Origin: an uncultured Erysipelotrichaceae bacterium | GTDB taxonomy: Bacteria; Bacillota_I; Bacilli_A; Erysipelotrichales; Erysipelotrichaceae | Length of the DNA stretch: 5,860 bases | Direction of reading: 5' to 3' | NCBI GenBank assembly: GCA_937893225.1 | Contig: CALBJM010000421.1 | Coordinates: 1-5,860, forward strand | Part shown: positions 1-5,860 of the stretch, one piece after another | Numbering within the stretch: the first letter of the stretch is position 1 | How the letters are laid out: every line of letters begins with the position of its first letter | Program-made: the position numbers and the translations under genes | Notes under the pieces: model-generated | Told to the model about the DNA's origin: nothing | The model's input: only the letters and a program-made list of their open reading frames with translations | The model's database searches: none

Positions 1-2
1 AT

Positions 3-710
3 CAAGCAATAGAGAAAGGCATTCAAGTTGTTATCAATACTGGTCGACACTATACATTTTTACAAGAATCCTTGTTTGATGACTTACCAATGGAACGTAT
101 AGGCACGATCAATGGCGCTTGTGTAACAACAAGAGACGGTACGATCATCGAAAAACACGAAATGTCTCTAGAAAATATGAATACGATCACGCAACTATCT
201 ATAGATAATCACATTGGTCTAGGATTCAAGTTTGCTGATGCAATCGTAACATATGCAAATCATGACAAATTCATTGATGGATATGTTGGTAGGAATTCTC
301 AAAATATACACAAAGTCATCAACGATACTCAAAAAAGAACATATCACTTACAACACGGATGTCCACTAGGTACATTTTTAATAGGCGATGAAAATATCAT
401 TGAACCATTCAACCAAATGATTCCAGATTTAAAATTTGCATGGTCCTACAAAGATGGTTACGATGTCTTCTTAAAATCTATCAATAAATCAACTTCAATT
501 GAACGTATCTTAAAAGACTATGCTCTCCAATGGGAAAATGTCATAGGATTTGGAGATGCTGGAAATGATACTGCTTTTATTGAAAAATCAGGCATTGGCG
601 TAGCCATGGGCAACAGTAAAGATGATGTAAAGCAGCATTGTGATATTGTTGCACCTGATTGTAAAGAAGATGGTGTAGCAATCATATTGGAACAACTCGG
701 TATTGTTTAA
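3..710 (+). CDS. Cof-type HAD-superfamily phosphatase, 5' end outside the window
   Basis: The frame is open from the first complete codon at base 3, so the gene begins upstream; 235 residues are visible. The visible part opens with a helix leading into GIQVVINTGR, the family's motif II strand with its conserved Thr and the TGR signature. The C-terminal half has NKSTSIERIL, where the Lys fits motif III, followed by GFGDAGND, motif IV with the two acidic Mg-binding residues, and then GVAMGNS. This order, with a cap domain between TGR and the Lys motif, is that of Cof-type (class IIB) cytosolic HAD phosphatases acting on sugar phosphates or other small phosphorylated metabolites. The nucleophile motif DxDGT is not visible and should lie about 30 residues upstream. 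The substrate cannot be predicted. The stop TAA is 12 bases before the ATG of the PARP-like gene, so co-transcription is likely. An internal TTG at 72 is not the real start. Confidence 0.93.
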   Translation, partial: QAIEKGIQVVINTGRHYTFLQESLFDDLPMERIGTINGACVTTRDGTIIEKHEMSLENMNTITQLSIDNHIGLGFKFADAIVTYANHDKFIDGYVGRNSQNIHKVINDTQKRTYHLQHGCPLGTFLIGDENIIEPFNQMIPDLKFAWSYKDGYDVFLKSINKSTSIERILKDYALQWENVIGFGDAGNDTAFIEKSGIGVAMGNSKDDVKQHCDIVAPDCKEDGVAIILEQLGIV

Positions 711-722
711 TTGTCTCTGTAT

Positions 723-1643
723 ATGAAAATTACCATATATTTGAATGACCATTATTATAAGAGCACAGATGTGCAAGAAGAAGAGAGCGTTGTATGGCAT
801 TATATCGGAGAAATTCTATTGGATATCCATCGCATTCCATCTGTTTTAAAAATCTCTTGTAAATATGGAAATGCAGTTTTGTTATTACAACAAAGAGGCA
901 CGGTTGCCTCTTTTTCTGGACATGCTAGACCTTCTTTATATGTTGTTTTGGAAAGTGATACGATGACACAATTTCTGAAAAGATCTTTCTATACAGAAAA
1001 ATATTTAACATGCATCAACCCAGCTGGGAATAACTATAAGTTTTATCACCTAAGACCAATCAATCAAGACAATATTACAATTGCTTTGCAAGCAAGGTAT
1101 GGAAGAATTGCACAAAGAAAAGGGGAACAATATGGAGAACGTTCTCTAAAGGAGCCATATCCATCTCAACTCTATTGGATTCGCTACTACGAGAAACTAT
1201 CAAAAGGCTATGTGGATGAATCTGCATACTATCTTTCTGGGAATACTAAATCCATGCATCCATATACACCTAAAAATGATAATGAAAGACTATACGATCA
1301 ATTGATGCACTATTCTTTAAAAATCATGCAGAAAACATTTTTAGACTGGCAAAAAATATCTTTGGCACAGATTCATGAAGCAGATCATTTGTATAGATCT
1401 ATGCAAGAAAGCTGTACACTGCAAGATTTTAATGTAGTACTCATGAAATTACTCATGGTTGCACCACGAAAAATATCGAATGTGTCGCCTGTACTTGCGG
1501 GGAATAATGCGGATATACCGATGATTTTAGATAGAGAAGAAGGTATTCTCAATTCCATGAAAGTAACATATCAAGGAAAAAATATAGATGTACATTCCTT
1601 TGTAAAAGATGGTATATTTGTGCATCTTGCAAGAATTGATTAA
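723..1643 (+). CDS. 5' fragment of a bacterial PARP-like gene: N-terminal region, WGR domain and helical regulatory region
   Basis: This fragment encodes 306 residues and lacks its catalytic domain because an IS is inserted after codon 306. Residues 1-87 are not recognised. Residues about 88-165 look like a WGR domain, a nucleic-acid-binding and allosteric module of DNA-dependent PARPs: YLTCINPAGNNYKFYHL, then RYGRI (Tyr in place of the usual Trp of WGR), then EKLSKGYVD. Residues about 184-280 look helical and end in APRKISNV and ILDREEGILNSM, resembling the end of the PARP regulatory domain. Residues 281-306 lead into the missing catalytic part. The stop TAA at 1641-1643 is the first three bases of the IS, so the protein ends at the insertion. 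ATG 723 is preferred; a TTG at 711, directly after the HAD stop, is the alternative. Neither has a clear Shine-Dalgarno, so translational coupling to the upstream gene is possible. The WGR call is fairly firm, the helical-domain call moderate, and activity of the truncated protein is unknown. Confidence 0.8.
   Translation: MKITIYLNDHYYKSTDVQEEESVVWHYIGEILLDIHRIPSVLKISCKYGNAVLLLQQRGTVASFSGHARPSLYVVLESDTMTQFLKRSFYTEKYLTCINPAGNNYKFYHLRPINQDNITIALQARYGRIAQRKGEQYGERSLKEPYPSQLYWIRYYEKLSKGYVDESAYYLSGNTKSMHPYTPKNDNERLYDQLMHYSLKIMQKTFLDWQKISLAQIHEADHLYRSMQESCTLQDFNVVLMKLLMVAPRKISNVSPVLAGNNADIPMILDREEGILNSMKVTYQGKNIDVHSFVKDGIFVHLARID
1636..1640 (+). other. IS target site / left cleavage site and TnpB TAM (TTGAT)
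   Basis: TTGAT lies directly 5' of the element. ISDra2-type IS605 elements are known to insert 3' of TTGAT, and the same pentamer is the TAM of ISDra2 TnpB. Here it covers the last bases of PARP codons 305-306. Placing the boundary right after it makes the two halves of the host gene join in frame, which independently supports the assignment. Confidence 0.8.
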
Positions 1644-1645
1644 TT

Positions 1646-1698
1646 GCCAGCTAACCCCGTCTATAATCTTTGATTTAGGCGGGGTTAGCTGGCTTTTT
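1646..1698 (+). terminator. Left-end IS hairpin that also forms a strong intrinsic terminator
   Basis: Arms 1646-1663 and 1676-1693 form an 18-bp stem (17 Watson-Crick pairs and one T-G pair) around a 12-base loop, followed by TTTTT at 1694-1698. On the + strand this is a textbook rho-independent terminator three bases after the truncated PARP stop. The inner part (1655-1684, CCCC to GGGG) matches the right-end hairpin and is probably the structure TnpA recognises. The outer nine pairs (GCCAGCTAA with TTAGCTGGC) are absent from the right end. As a terminator it would stop transcription entering from the host gene from running antisense through tnpA. The right arm overlaps the last codons of tnpA. 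Confidence 0.8.
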
Positions 1699-2106
1699 AC
1701 CTTGTGACTGGATATATTTTCTTATTATGTCTTCACTTACATCCGATATAGACGAAATGAAATAAGTGTCTGACCAGAAATATGGTTTCCAATAATATGG
1801 TTCAAGTTTTTCGGAAAATTCTTTTCTTAATAGACGAGATGTAACTGTTTTATAGTTATTAATAAGCTTTGACAACTGTGTCTGTGGAGACGTTTCAAAA
1901 AGAATATGCACATGATCCAAGTCTGTATTTATTTCAAGAATCTCTGATTTCCACTGCTTTTCTATGATATCGTAACTGATTTCAATGAGTCTATGTTGTA
2001 TATCTTTAATAAGTACTGGATGCCTATACTTTGTGCATACCACTAAGTGGTACTGTAGTTTATATATAGCATGGCGATTTTTCTTATAATTACTATTATT
2101 CTTCAT
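1675..2106 (-). CDS. tnpA: IS200/IS605 transposase TnpA (Y1 HUH single-strand DNA transposase)
   Basis: The 143-residue protein is the usual family length (about 130-155). TnpA acts as a dimer that binds the end hairpins of one DNA strand, cuts and rejoins them through a 5'-phosphotyrosine link, and so excises and inserts the element as a single-stranded circle. The metal-binding HUH motif is DHVHILFE (His65, His67). The nucleophile is Tyr131 in IIRKYIQSQG, with the assisting Gln at 135. YHLVVCTKYRHPVL at 19-32 is the typical family N-terminus, and WKPYFWSDTYFISS at 106-119 is the conserved stretch before the catalytic helix. The ATG at 2106 is supported by GGGGA (minus strand) seven bases upstream. 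The last codons lie within the left-end hairpin, which limits how this end can vary. All catalytic residues are present, so the enzyme is probably functional. Confidence 0.95.
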   Translation of the reverse strand: MKNNSNYKKNRHAIYKLQYHLVVCTKYRHPVLIKDIQHRLIEISYDIIEKQWKSEILEINTDLDHVHILFETSPQTQLSKLINNYKTVTSRLLRKEFSEKLEPYYWKPYFWSDTYFISSISDVSEDIIRKYIQSQGKKPANPA

Positions 2107-2138
2107 GTTATATCCCCATGATTTAAGTATACCATTAA
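2107..2138. promoter_or_regulatory. Short divergent tnpA/tnpB intergenic region
   Basis: Only 32 bases separate the tnpA ATG from the first tnpB ATG, so both genes must start from overlapping control DNA. On the minus strand GGGGA lies seven bases before the tnpA start as a Shine-Dalgarno, and TATACT lies further upstream as a possible -10 box, without a good -35 match. On the plus strand no clear Shine-Dalgarno precedes either tnpB ATG (2139 or 2157), suggesting weak TnpB translation. The promoter assignments are inference. Confidence 0.35.
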
Positions 2139-3467
2139 ATGTGTCATAATATAATTATGAAGATAACTCAAAGCTATAGTATCAAAATCAAAGGGTGTAA
2201 CGATGCAATCAAGCGGACGATTATCATCTATAACCAAGCTATCCAGTATATCGTTCCAATCGTTCAGACGTATTGGGATGGCATACATAAGCTTTCTTAT
2301 GCAAAAGATAAACAGATGTATGTGGAAAGTCTGATTCATAGCACAAGTAGTTCCAAAGCGATATGTAACTTTGACCAGAAGTTCTACAAATTTCCTAGTT
2401 ATCTCAGACGTTCTGCTATCATGGAAGCCATCGGCATATGGTCAAGTTACATGTCTCAGGTGGATGCTTGGGTAGCAGATGATTGCAAAGGTGCTATGCC
2501 TAAGCCAGATAAAGATTACCATCATATGCCATGTCTGTATCGTAAGAACATGTTCAATCATATCTTTGGTGATACTGCACAAATCAAGGTGTTCTGCAAC
2601 AATGACTGGATATGGAGAACTATTCGCCTTGATCATAGTGACCGTAGATACATTGAAAAGAAAGTGCCATTAGACAAATGGTCTGCACCTACTCTTGAAA
2701 AGCATCATGGTCATTACAAGTTACGGTTTACCCGTAAAATAGAAGTTGAGTTATCTGGCAAAGAGATCTTCGACCAGAAGGTCTGTGCAGTAGACCTTGG
2801 AGTAACAACAGATGCAACATGCAGTGTGTTGGATGTACATGGAACTGTCCTGTCACGAAAGTTTATCAACTGTGGCAGAGAAAAAGACTCTGTAACTAAT
2901 GCACTACATCGAGTATCTGTATTCCAGAGACTCCATGGTCCACATGACACTGGTCGATTATGGAACGTAGCCAAGCGTAGGAATCTCAATCTTGCACACC
3001 TTGTAGCTAGAAGGATCGTAGACTACGCTATTGAAAACGACTGTGATGTCATTGTGTTTGAGTATCTGGATACCAAAGGTAAGAAGCGTGGTTCTAAGAA
3101 ACAGAAACTTGCCATGTGGAAACACGCTGACATCCAAAATACAGTAGAAAGACTTGCACATAGTTATGGAATCCGCATTGCACATATCTGTGCGTGGAAG
3201 ACAAGTAAACTTGCCTATGATGGAAGTGGAGAAGTATTACGTGGCAGAGATGTCTCTGATGATACTCCTTACGATATGTGCAAGTTTGCAAATGGAAAGA
3301 TGTATAACTGTGATCTTTCTGCAAGTTATAACATCGGTGCACGGTATATCATCCGTGAACTCATAAAAGCATTACCCAATATTACGACAGAAGTCTCTGA
3401 TATTGGGAGTGGAACTACAAGGACTTTATCAACGTTGTGGCGTATCAACGCAACGATGGCGATATAG
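2139..3467 (+). CDS. tnpB: TnpB, RNA-guided RuvC-like nuclease of IS605 (variant without the usual zinc-ribbon cysteines)
   Basis: TnpB uses an omega-RNA from the element's right end to find and cut DNA next to a TAM; this retains the IS at donor sites. The protein has 442 residues, slightly longer than the typical 370-430. The three RuvC acidic residues are visible: Asp219 in VCAVDLGV, Glu308 in VIVFEYLD, and Asp392 in YNCDLSASYNIGARY. The N-terminal part (about 1-210) fits the nucleic-acid-binding wedge/REC portion. A basic stretch at 312-323 (GKKRGSKKQK) follows RuvC-II. Between RuvC-II and RuvC-III, where canonical TnpB has two CxxC pairs after a TS motif, this protein reads TSKLAYDGSG (355-364) and CKFANGK (381-387), leaving one cysteine of four. 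ATG 2139 is the longest start; ATG 2157 (MKITQSYSIKIKG) matches the usual family N-terminus and may be the true start. The 3' end runs into the presumptive omega-RNA. Confidence 0.9.
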   Translation: MCHNIIMKITQSYSIKIKGCNDAIKRTIIIYNQAIQYIVPIVQTYWDGIHKLSYAKDKQMYVESLIHSTSSSKAICNFDQKFYKFPSYLRRSAIMEAIGIWSSYMSQVDAWVADDCKGAMPKPDKDYHHMPCLYRKNMFNHIFGDTAQIKVFCNNDWIWRTIRLDHSDRRYIEKKVPLDKWSAPTLEKHHGHYKLRFTRKIEVELSGKEIFDQKVCAVDLGVTTDATCSVLDVHGTVLSRKFINCGREKDSVTNALHRVSVFQRLHGPHDTGRLWNVAKRRNLNLAHLVARRIVDYAIENDCDVIVFEYLDTKGKKRGSKKQKLAMWKHADIQNTVERLAHSYGIRIAHICAWKTSKLAYDGSGEVLRGRDVSDDTPYDMCKFANGKMYNCDLSASYNIGARYIIRELIKALPNITTEVSDIGSGTTRTLSTLWRINATMAI

Positions 3468-3655
3468 TCTAGCATAAGTCTGTATATGTTGGTGGGAATG
3501 GGTATGCCTATGCTTGCATAAGTATGCTGTATCCTTACCGTATCAATAGCAGACGAAAGTCCTAAGGCACACAAGCCTTTCAGCTTATGCTGGGCACTCG
3601 AAAGAGTGCATGGAAGCCCCATCCTATAGCCGTAGGTTTAGGTGGGGTAGTTCAC
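3468..3655 (+). ncRNA. Presumptive omega-RNA (reRNA) scaffold at the IS right end
   Basis: In IS605 elements the omega-RNA comes from the tnpB 3' end and right end, finishing at the IS boundary with the adjoining host bases as guide. This 188-base gap after tnpB is rich in structure: GCACTC-GAAA-GAGTGC (3594-3609, GNRA tetraloop), AAGGC-ACACAA-GCCTT (3564-3579), a long-range 8-bp match of AGCATAAG (3471-3478) with CTTATGCT (3584-3591), and the terminal hairpin 3617-3647. The guide would start at 3656 and run about 16-20 bases into the PARP gene. The 5' boundary is uncertain and may lie inside tnpB. No protein gene is supported here, although a frame is open from ATG 3587. Confidence 0.65.
3617..3655 (+). 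other. Right-end TnpA-recognition hairpin and right cleavage site
   Basis: CCCCA (3617-3621) pairs with TGGGG (3643-3647), and after a one-base bulge CCTA (3623-3626) pairs with TAGG (3639-3642). The element ends eight bases after the stem in TTCAC (3651-3655). GAA just before the hairpin (3613-3615) can pair with the TTC of TTCAC, the kind of guide-to-cleavage-site pairing known for IS608 and ISDra2 ends. The boundary at 3655 is fixed by in-frame rejoining of the PARP gene. Confidence 0.7.
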
Positions 3656-4174
3656 GAAAAAAGGATCATATTGGATCTCATTGATCCAACAATGCAAGAA
3701 AGTGTAAAGAAAATATGGATGATAGATGATGTTAAACAGTTACAGAAATTTACTTCATATTGCCAAAAAAAGAAAATTCAAGACACAAGTTATCTTATCC
3801 ATGGAAGTAGAATAGAAAACTGGTTTTCCATTGTGCAAAATAGATTATTATTACCATACAGAAATCAAGCAGAAAAGACAGGGAATTCTCTTGGCAATGG
3901 GATTTATTTTGCTAATAGTTCAATTAAAAGTTCGCATTATACATTTGGAGAGGATTCTTTTATATTAGGGATATATGAAGTTGCATATGGTAAACCAATG
4001 GAAATTGTAGATGATGATCATAATGCTTATTTTTTTCATACGAAAAGTGAACTAGATAAAAAGGGATTTAACGTGATACATTATCACAGAATCAATGTAT
4101 CTTGGGCGGATGAAATCGTTACATTTTATGAGGCATCTGCTGTATTGAAAGCAATTGTTTTGTTTCAAAGATAA
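3656..4174 (+). pseudogene. 3' fragment of the split PARP gene: complete ADP-ribosyltransferase catalytic domain
   Basis: The fragment encodes 172 residues, numbered 307-478 as a continuation of the 723-1640 part. PARP catalytic domains transfer ADP-ribose from NAD+ to protein, DNA or growing poly(ADP-ribose). The H-Y-E signature is intact: His355 in LIHGSR (NAD-binding), Tyr390 in GNGIYFAN and Tyr401 in SSHYT (nicotinamide stacking), and Glu459 in DEIVTFYEASAVLKAIVLF, aligning with the catalytic Glu of human PARP1 (E988 in NEYIVYD). GIYEVAYGKP matches the conserved EVALG strand. The catalytic Glu is the one needed for poly- rather than only mono-ADP-ribosylation in classical PARPs. No frameshift or internal stop is seen, so the insertion is probably recent. 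The frame stays open leftward through the IS right end to ATG 3587, but no ribosome site precedes it. AAGGA (3661-3665) lies five bases before an in-frame TTG at 3671, a possible weak restart. Confidence 0.85.
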
Positions 4175-4183
4175 CAAATAAAA

Positions 4184-4214
4184 CAGAGATAGGATCACTA
4201 TCTCTGCTGTTTTT
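4184..4214. terminator. Bidirectional intrinsic terminator between the PARP and RNase J genes
   Basis: CAGAGATAG (4184-4192) and CTATCTCTG (4198-4206) form a perfect 9-bp stem with a 5-base loop. A T-run follows on the + strand (4210-4214), and TTTTATTTG follows on the - strand. It sits ten bases after the PARP stop and about 20 bases beyond the end of the convergent RNase J gene, so it can serve both. Confidence 0.85.
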
Positions 4215-4225
4215 ATATATTGAAA

Positions 4226-5860
4226 CTAGTCTGTACGTTTTCTGGAAGCTTGTCTAGCTCTCATTTTTGCTTGGATTTCTTCCATTGCTGCTTTTTGATT
4301 CAAAATAATTGGAATGACGATTGGATTACGATTTGTTTTCTTAAAGAGATATGGTTCTAAGGAAGAACGAATACAATTCTTTAATTCTCCAAAGGTCGTT
4401 CTTTGCTGCATCTTCTTCTTCAAAGCATCATAGACGATCAATTCAGCTTCTTTGAGAAGCGTTTGTGATTCTTTGATATAGACAAATCCTCTAGAAACGA
4501 TATTTGGTCTGCACAAAATCTTATTGTAACGAGAATCAATCGTAACGATTACAGCTACTAGACCATTCTCTGCTAAGATTCTACGATCTTTGATAACTGA
4601 AGTGCTCAAACCAGTAGCATCATTTCCATCTACGTATATTGCATCTGTTTGAATACGCTCTTTTGCTTCAAACACTTCTTCATTACGCAATACCAAGACA
4701 TCTCCATTTGCACAAATAAAGCAATGATCTTCTGGAATACCTGTTGTCATAGCAGTTTGTGCATGTTGTACAAGCATTTTATATTCCCCATGATTTGGCA
4801 TAAAATACTTAGGCTTGATCAAATTCAACATCAATTTTTGTTCTTCTTGCGGAGCATGTCCTGTTGTATGGAAAGATGTTAATGGAGAATTTGTCACAAC
4901 ATTTGCACCAACACGCGTCAATTTATTGATAACGCCACCTACAGAAACACCATTACCAGGAATAGGGTTAGAAGAGAACAATACAGTATCTCCTGGCAAG
5001 ATCTTAATGAAACGATGCGTGCCATTTGCTATACGAGACAATGCTGCCATTGGTTCACCTTGAGAACCAGTACAAACAATACAAATTCTATTTGGCGGAA
5101 GTGTATTTAACTCGTTGCCAGTGATAAAGGAAGAATCTGGAATATTGATGTACCCAAGTCTTCGACCAATATCAAGCACGTTTTCCATACTTCTTCCAAA
5201 GACTGCTACTTTTCGATTACAAGCTACAGCAGCCTCAAGAATCTGTGCTAAACGATAAGTATTTGAAGCAAATGTAGAAACGATCAATCTACCAGGTGTT
5301 CTAGCCATTTGTTCATTGATTGCCTGTGCAACTTTTCCTTCAGAAATGGACCAACCAGGCACGGAAGAGTTTGTTGAATCACTCATTAAAAGTGTTACGC
5401 CAATTTGTCCAATATAAGCCATTTTTTGATAATCAGAATTCTTTCCAACTGGTGTCAAATCAAACTTAAAGTCACCTGTTTCAAAGATTCTGCCATTTGG
5501 TGTATTGATGAAGATCCCATATGAGTCCGGAATAGAATGTACTGTATCAATAAAACCAATAGAAAAGTATTTTGTACGAATACGACTTTCTTCAGAATTG
5601 ATTTCACGAATCTTGACACTTCTTAACATATTATGTTCATCAAGTTTCTTTTCAATCAATGCTTTCGCAAAAGGCCCAGCCCAAATTTCTTTGATACGCA
5701 CTTGTTTTAAGAAAAAAGGCAAACCACCAATATGATCTTCATGGCCATGTGTAATGACCAATGCTTTGATCTTCTCTTGATTTTGCTGCAAATAGGAATA
5801 ATCAGGAATGACATAATCCACACCTAATAAACCACTTTCTGGGAACATGACGCCACAATG
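4226..5860 (-). CDS. rnj: Ribonuclease J (metallo-beta-lactamase/beta-CASP RNase), N-terminus outside the window
   Basis: RNase J is a cytoplasmic 5'-3' exonuclease and endonuclease for mRNA decay and rRNA processing in Firmicutes. The frame is open to the edge; 544 residues are visible, with about 35-40 missing by comparison with B. subtilis RNase J1 (555 aa). Numbering from the Met at 5848, motifs occur in order: HGHEDHIGG (34-42, metal ligands), TVHSIPDSYG with His104, TGDFKFD with Asp126, SDSTNS (156-161), the beta-CASP region with ATFASN-like STFASN and VFGRSMEN (about 190-223), CTGSQGEPMAALSRIA, HTTGHAPQEEQ, and PNHGEY with His353. A C-terminal domain follows from about 420. The internal Met at 5848 is not the start. 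Whether it is J1 or J2 cannot be settled; the full metal-ligand set favours an active J1-like enzyme. The gene is convergent with the PARP gene and its promoter is off-window. Confidence 0.95.
   Translation of the reverse strand, partial: HCGVMFPESGLLGVDYVIPDYSYLQQNQEKIKALVITHGHEDHIGGLPFFLKQVRIKEIWAGPFAKALIEKKLDEHNMLRSVKIREINSEESRIRTKYFSIGFIDTVHSIPDSYGIFINTPNGRIFETGDFKFDLTPVGKNSDYQKMAYIGQIGVTLLMSDSTNSSVPGWSISEGKVAQAINEQMARTPGRLIVSTFASNTYRLAQILEAAVACNRKVAVFGRSMENVLDIGRRLGYINIPDSSFITGNELNTLPPNRICIVCTGSQGEPMAALSRIANGTHRFIKILPGDTVLFSSNPIPGNGVSVGGVINKLTRVGANVVTNSPLTSFHTTGHAPQEEQKLMLNLIKPKYFMPNHGEYKMLVQHAQTAMTTGIPEDHCFICANGDVLVLRNEEVFEAKERIQTDAIYVDGNDATGLSTSVIKDRRILAENGLVAVIVTIDSRYNKILCRPNIVSRGFVYIKESQTLLKEAELIVYDALKKKMQQRTTFGELKNCIRSSLEPYLFKKTNRNPIVIPIILNQKAAMEEIQAKMRARQASRKRTD

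Larger units (their letters stand above)
1641..3655. mobile_element. IS200/IS605-family insertion sequence (IS605-like, divergent tnpA/tnpB) inside a PARP gene
   Basis: The 2015-bp element has the IS605 plan: a left-end hairpin, a small Y1 transposase gene (-), a divergent tnpB (+), and a right-end hairpin. There are no terminal inverted repeats and no target duplication. The boundaries come from TTGAT on the left, TTCAC at the right end, and the in-frame rejoining of the host gene (Asp306 to Glu307). The left (1655-1684) and right (3617-3647) end hairpins share a related sequence: a CCCC arm, CTATA near the loop, TTTAGG, and a GGGG arm. Both protein genes are full length with all catalytic residues, so the element could be active. 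Such elements move as single-stranded circles and excise without a scar. Confidence 0.9.

Noticed and set aside
588..800. Minus-strand open frame across the HAD/PARP junction
   Set aside because: It lies opposite two well-supported coding frames, has a biased composition and shows no recognisable motif.
2150..2155. TATAAT as the tnpB -10 promoter box
   Set aside because: It lies between the two candidate ATGs and would start the mRNA downstream of both; there is no -35 box at proper spacing.
2103..2339. Minus-strand open frame upstream of tnpA
   Set aside because: It overlaps the tnpB start antisense and reads as a shadow of tnpB with no family features.
2442..3342. Several short open frames on both strands inside tnpB
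   Set aside because: All overlap the strongly supported tnpB frame and have no motifs or ribosome sites.
3326..3622. Minus-strand 98-residue frame over the tnpB end and IS right end
   Set aside because: It is antisense to tnpB and to the structured right end; no ribosome site or homology is evident.
3587..3655. ATG 3587 as the genuine start of a stand-alone catalytic protein
   Set aside because: These codons are IS right-end and omega-RNA sequence, with no Shine-Dalgarno. The host-gene reading starts at 3656 by in-frame rejoining.
3681..3685. Second TTGAT as evidence for an alternative IS end
   Set aside because: It lies inside the PARP coding sequence, 26 bases past the right end. TTGAT marks left ends, and using it would break the in-frame reconstruction.
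4649..5735. Plus-strand open frames opposite RNase J
   Set aside because: They are shadows of the highly conserved RNase J frame.

Overview
This is an AT-rich window with short intergenic gaps, typical of a low-GC Firmicute. An Erysipelotrichia- or Clostridia-like gut anaerobe is plausible from the RNase J, the Cof-type HAD phosphatase and the type of TnpB, but no taxonomic marker fixes this.

Layout from left to right: (1) the 3' part of a Cof-type HAD phosphatase gene (+), cut by the left window edge. (2) Twelve bases after it, the 5' two-thirds of a bacterial poly(ADP-ribose) polymerase (PARP)-like gene (+), carrying an N-terminal region of unknown fold, a WGR domain and a helical PARP-regulatory-like region. 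(3) A 2015-bp IS200/IS605-family element (1641-3655) with divergent tnpA (HUH/Y1 transposase, -) and tnpB (RuvC-fold RNA-guided nuclease, +), hairpins at both ends and a presumptive omega-RNA at the right end. (4) The 3' third of the PARP gene (+), holding a complete ADP-ribosyltransferase catalytic domain with a H-Y-E triad. (5) A bidirectional terminator. (6) A convergent RNase J gene (-), whose first few dozen codons lie beyond the right edge.

The main result is that the two PARP pieces are one gene split by the transposon. The left flank ends in TTGAT, the known target and TAM of ISDra2-type elements, and the right end finishes in TTCAC. Removing exactly 1641-3655 joins an aspartate codon (1638-1640) to a glutamate codon (3656-3658) in frame. 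This gives one open reading frame of 478 residues from the ATG at 723, with no target duplication, as expected for single-strand peel-and-paste transposition. The disruption is therefore in principle reversible, and the TnpB guide predicted from the right flank would match the uninterrupted PARP allele.

The HAD and PARP genes are closely spaced and may be co-transcribed. The RNase J gene is an independent housekeeping neighbour. No PARG, macrodomain or other ADP-ribose-removing partner lies in the window.
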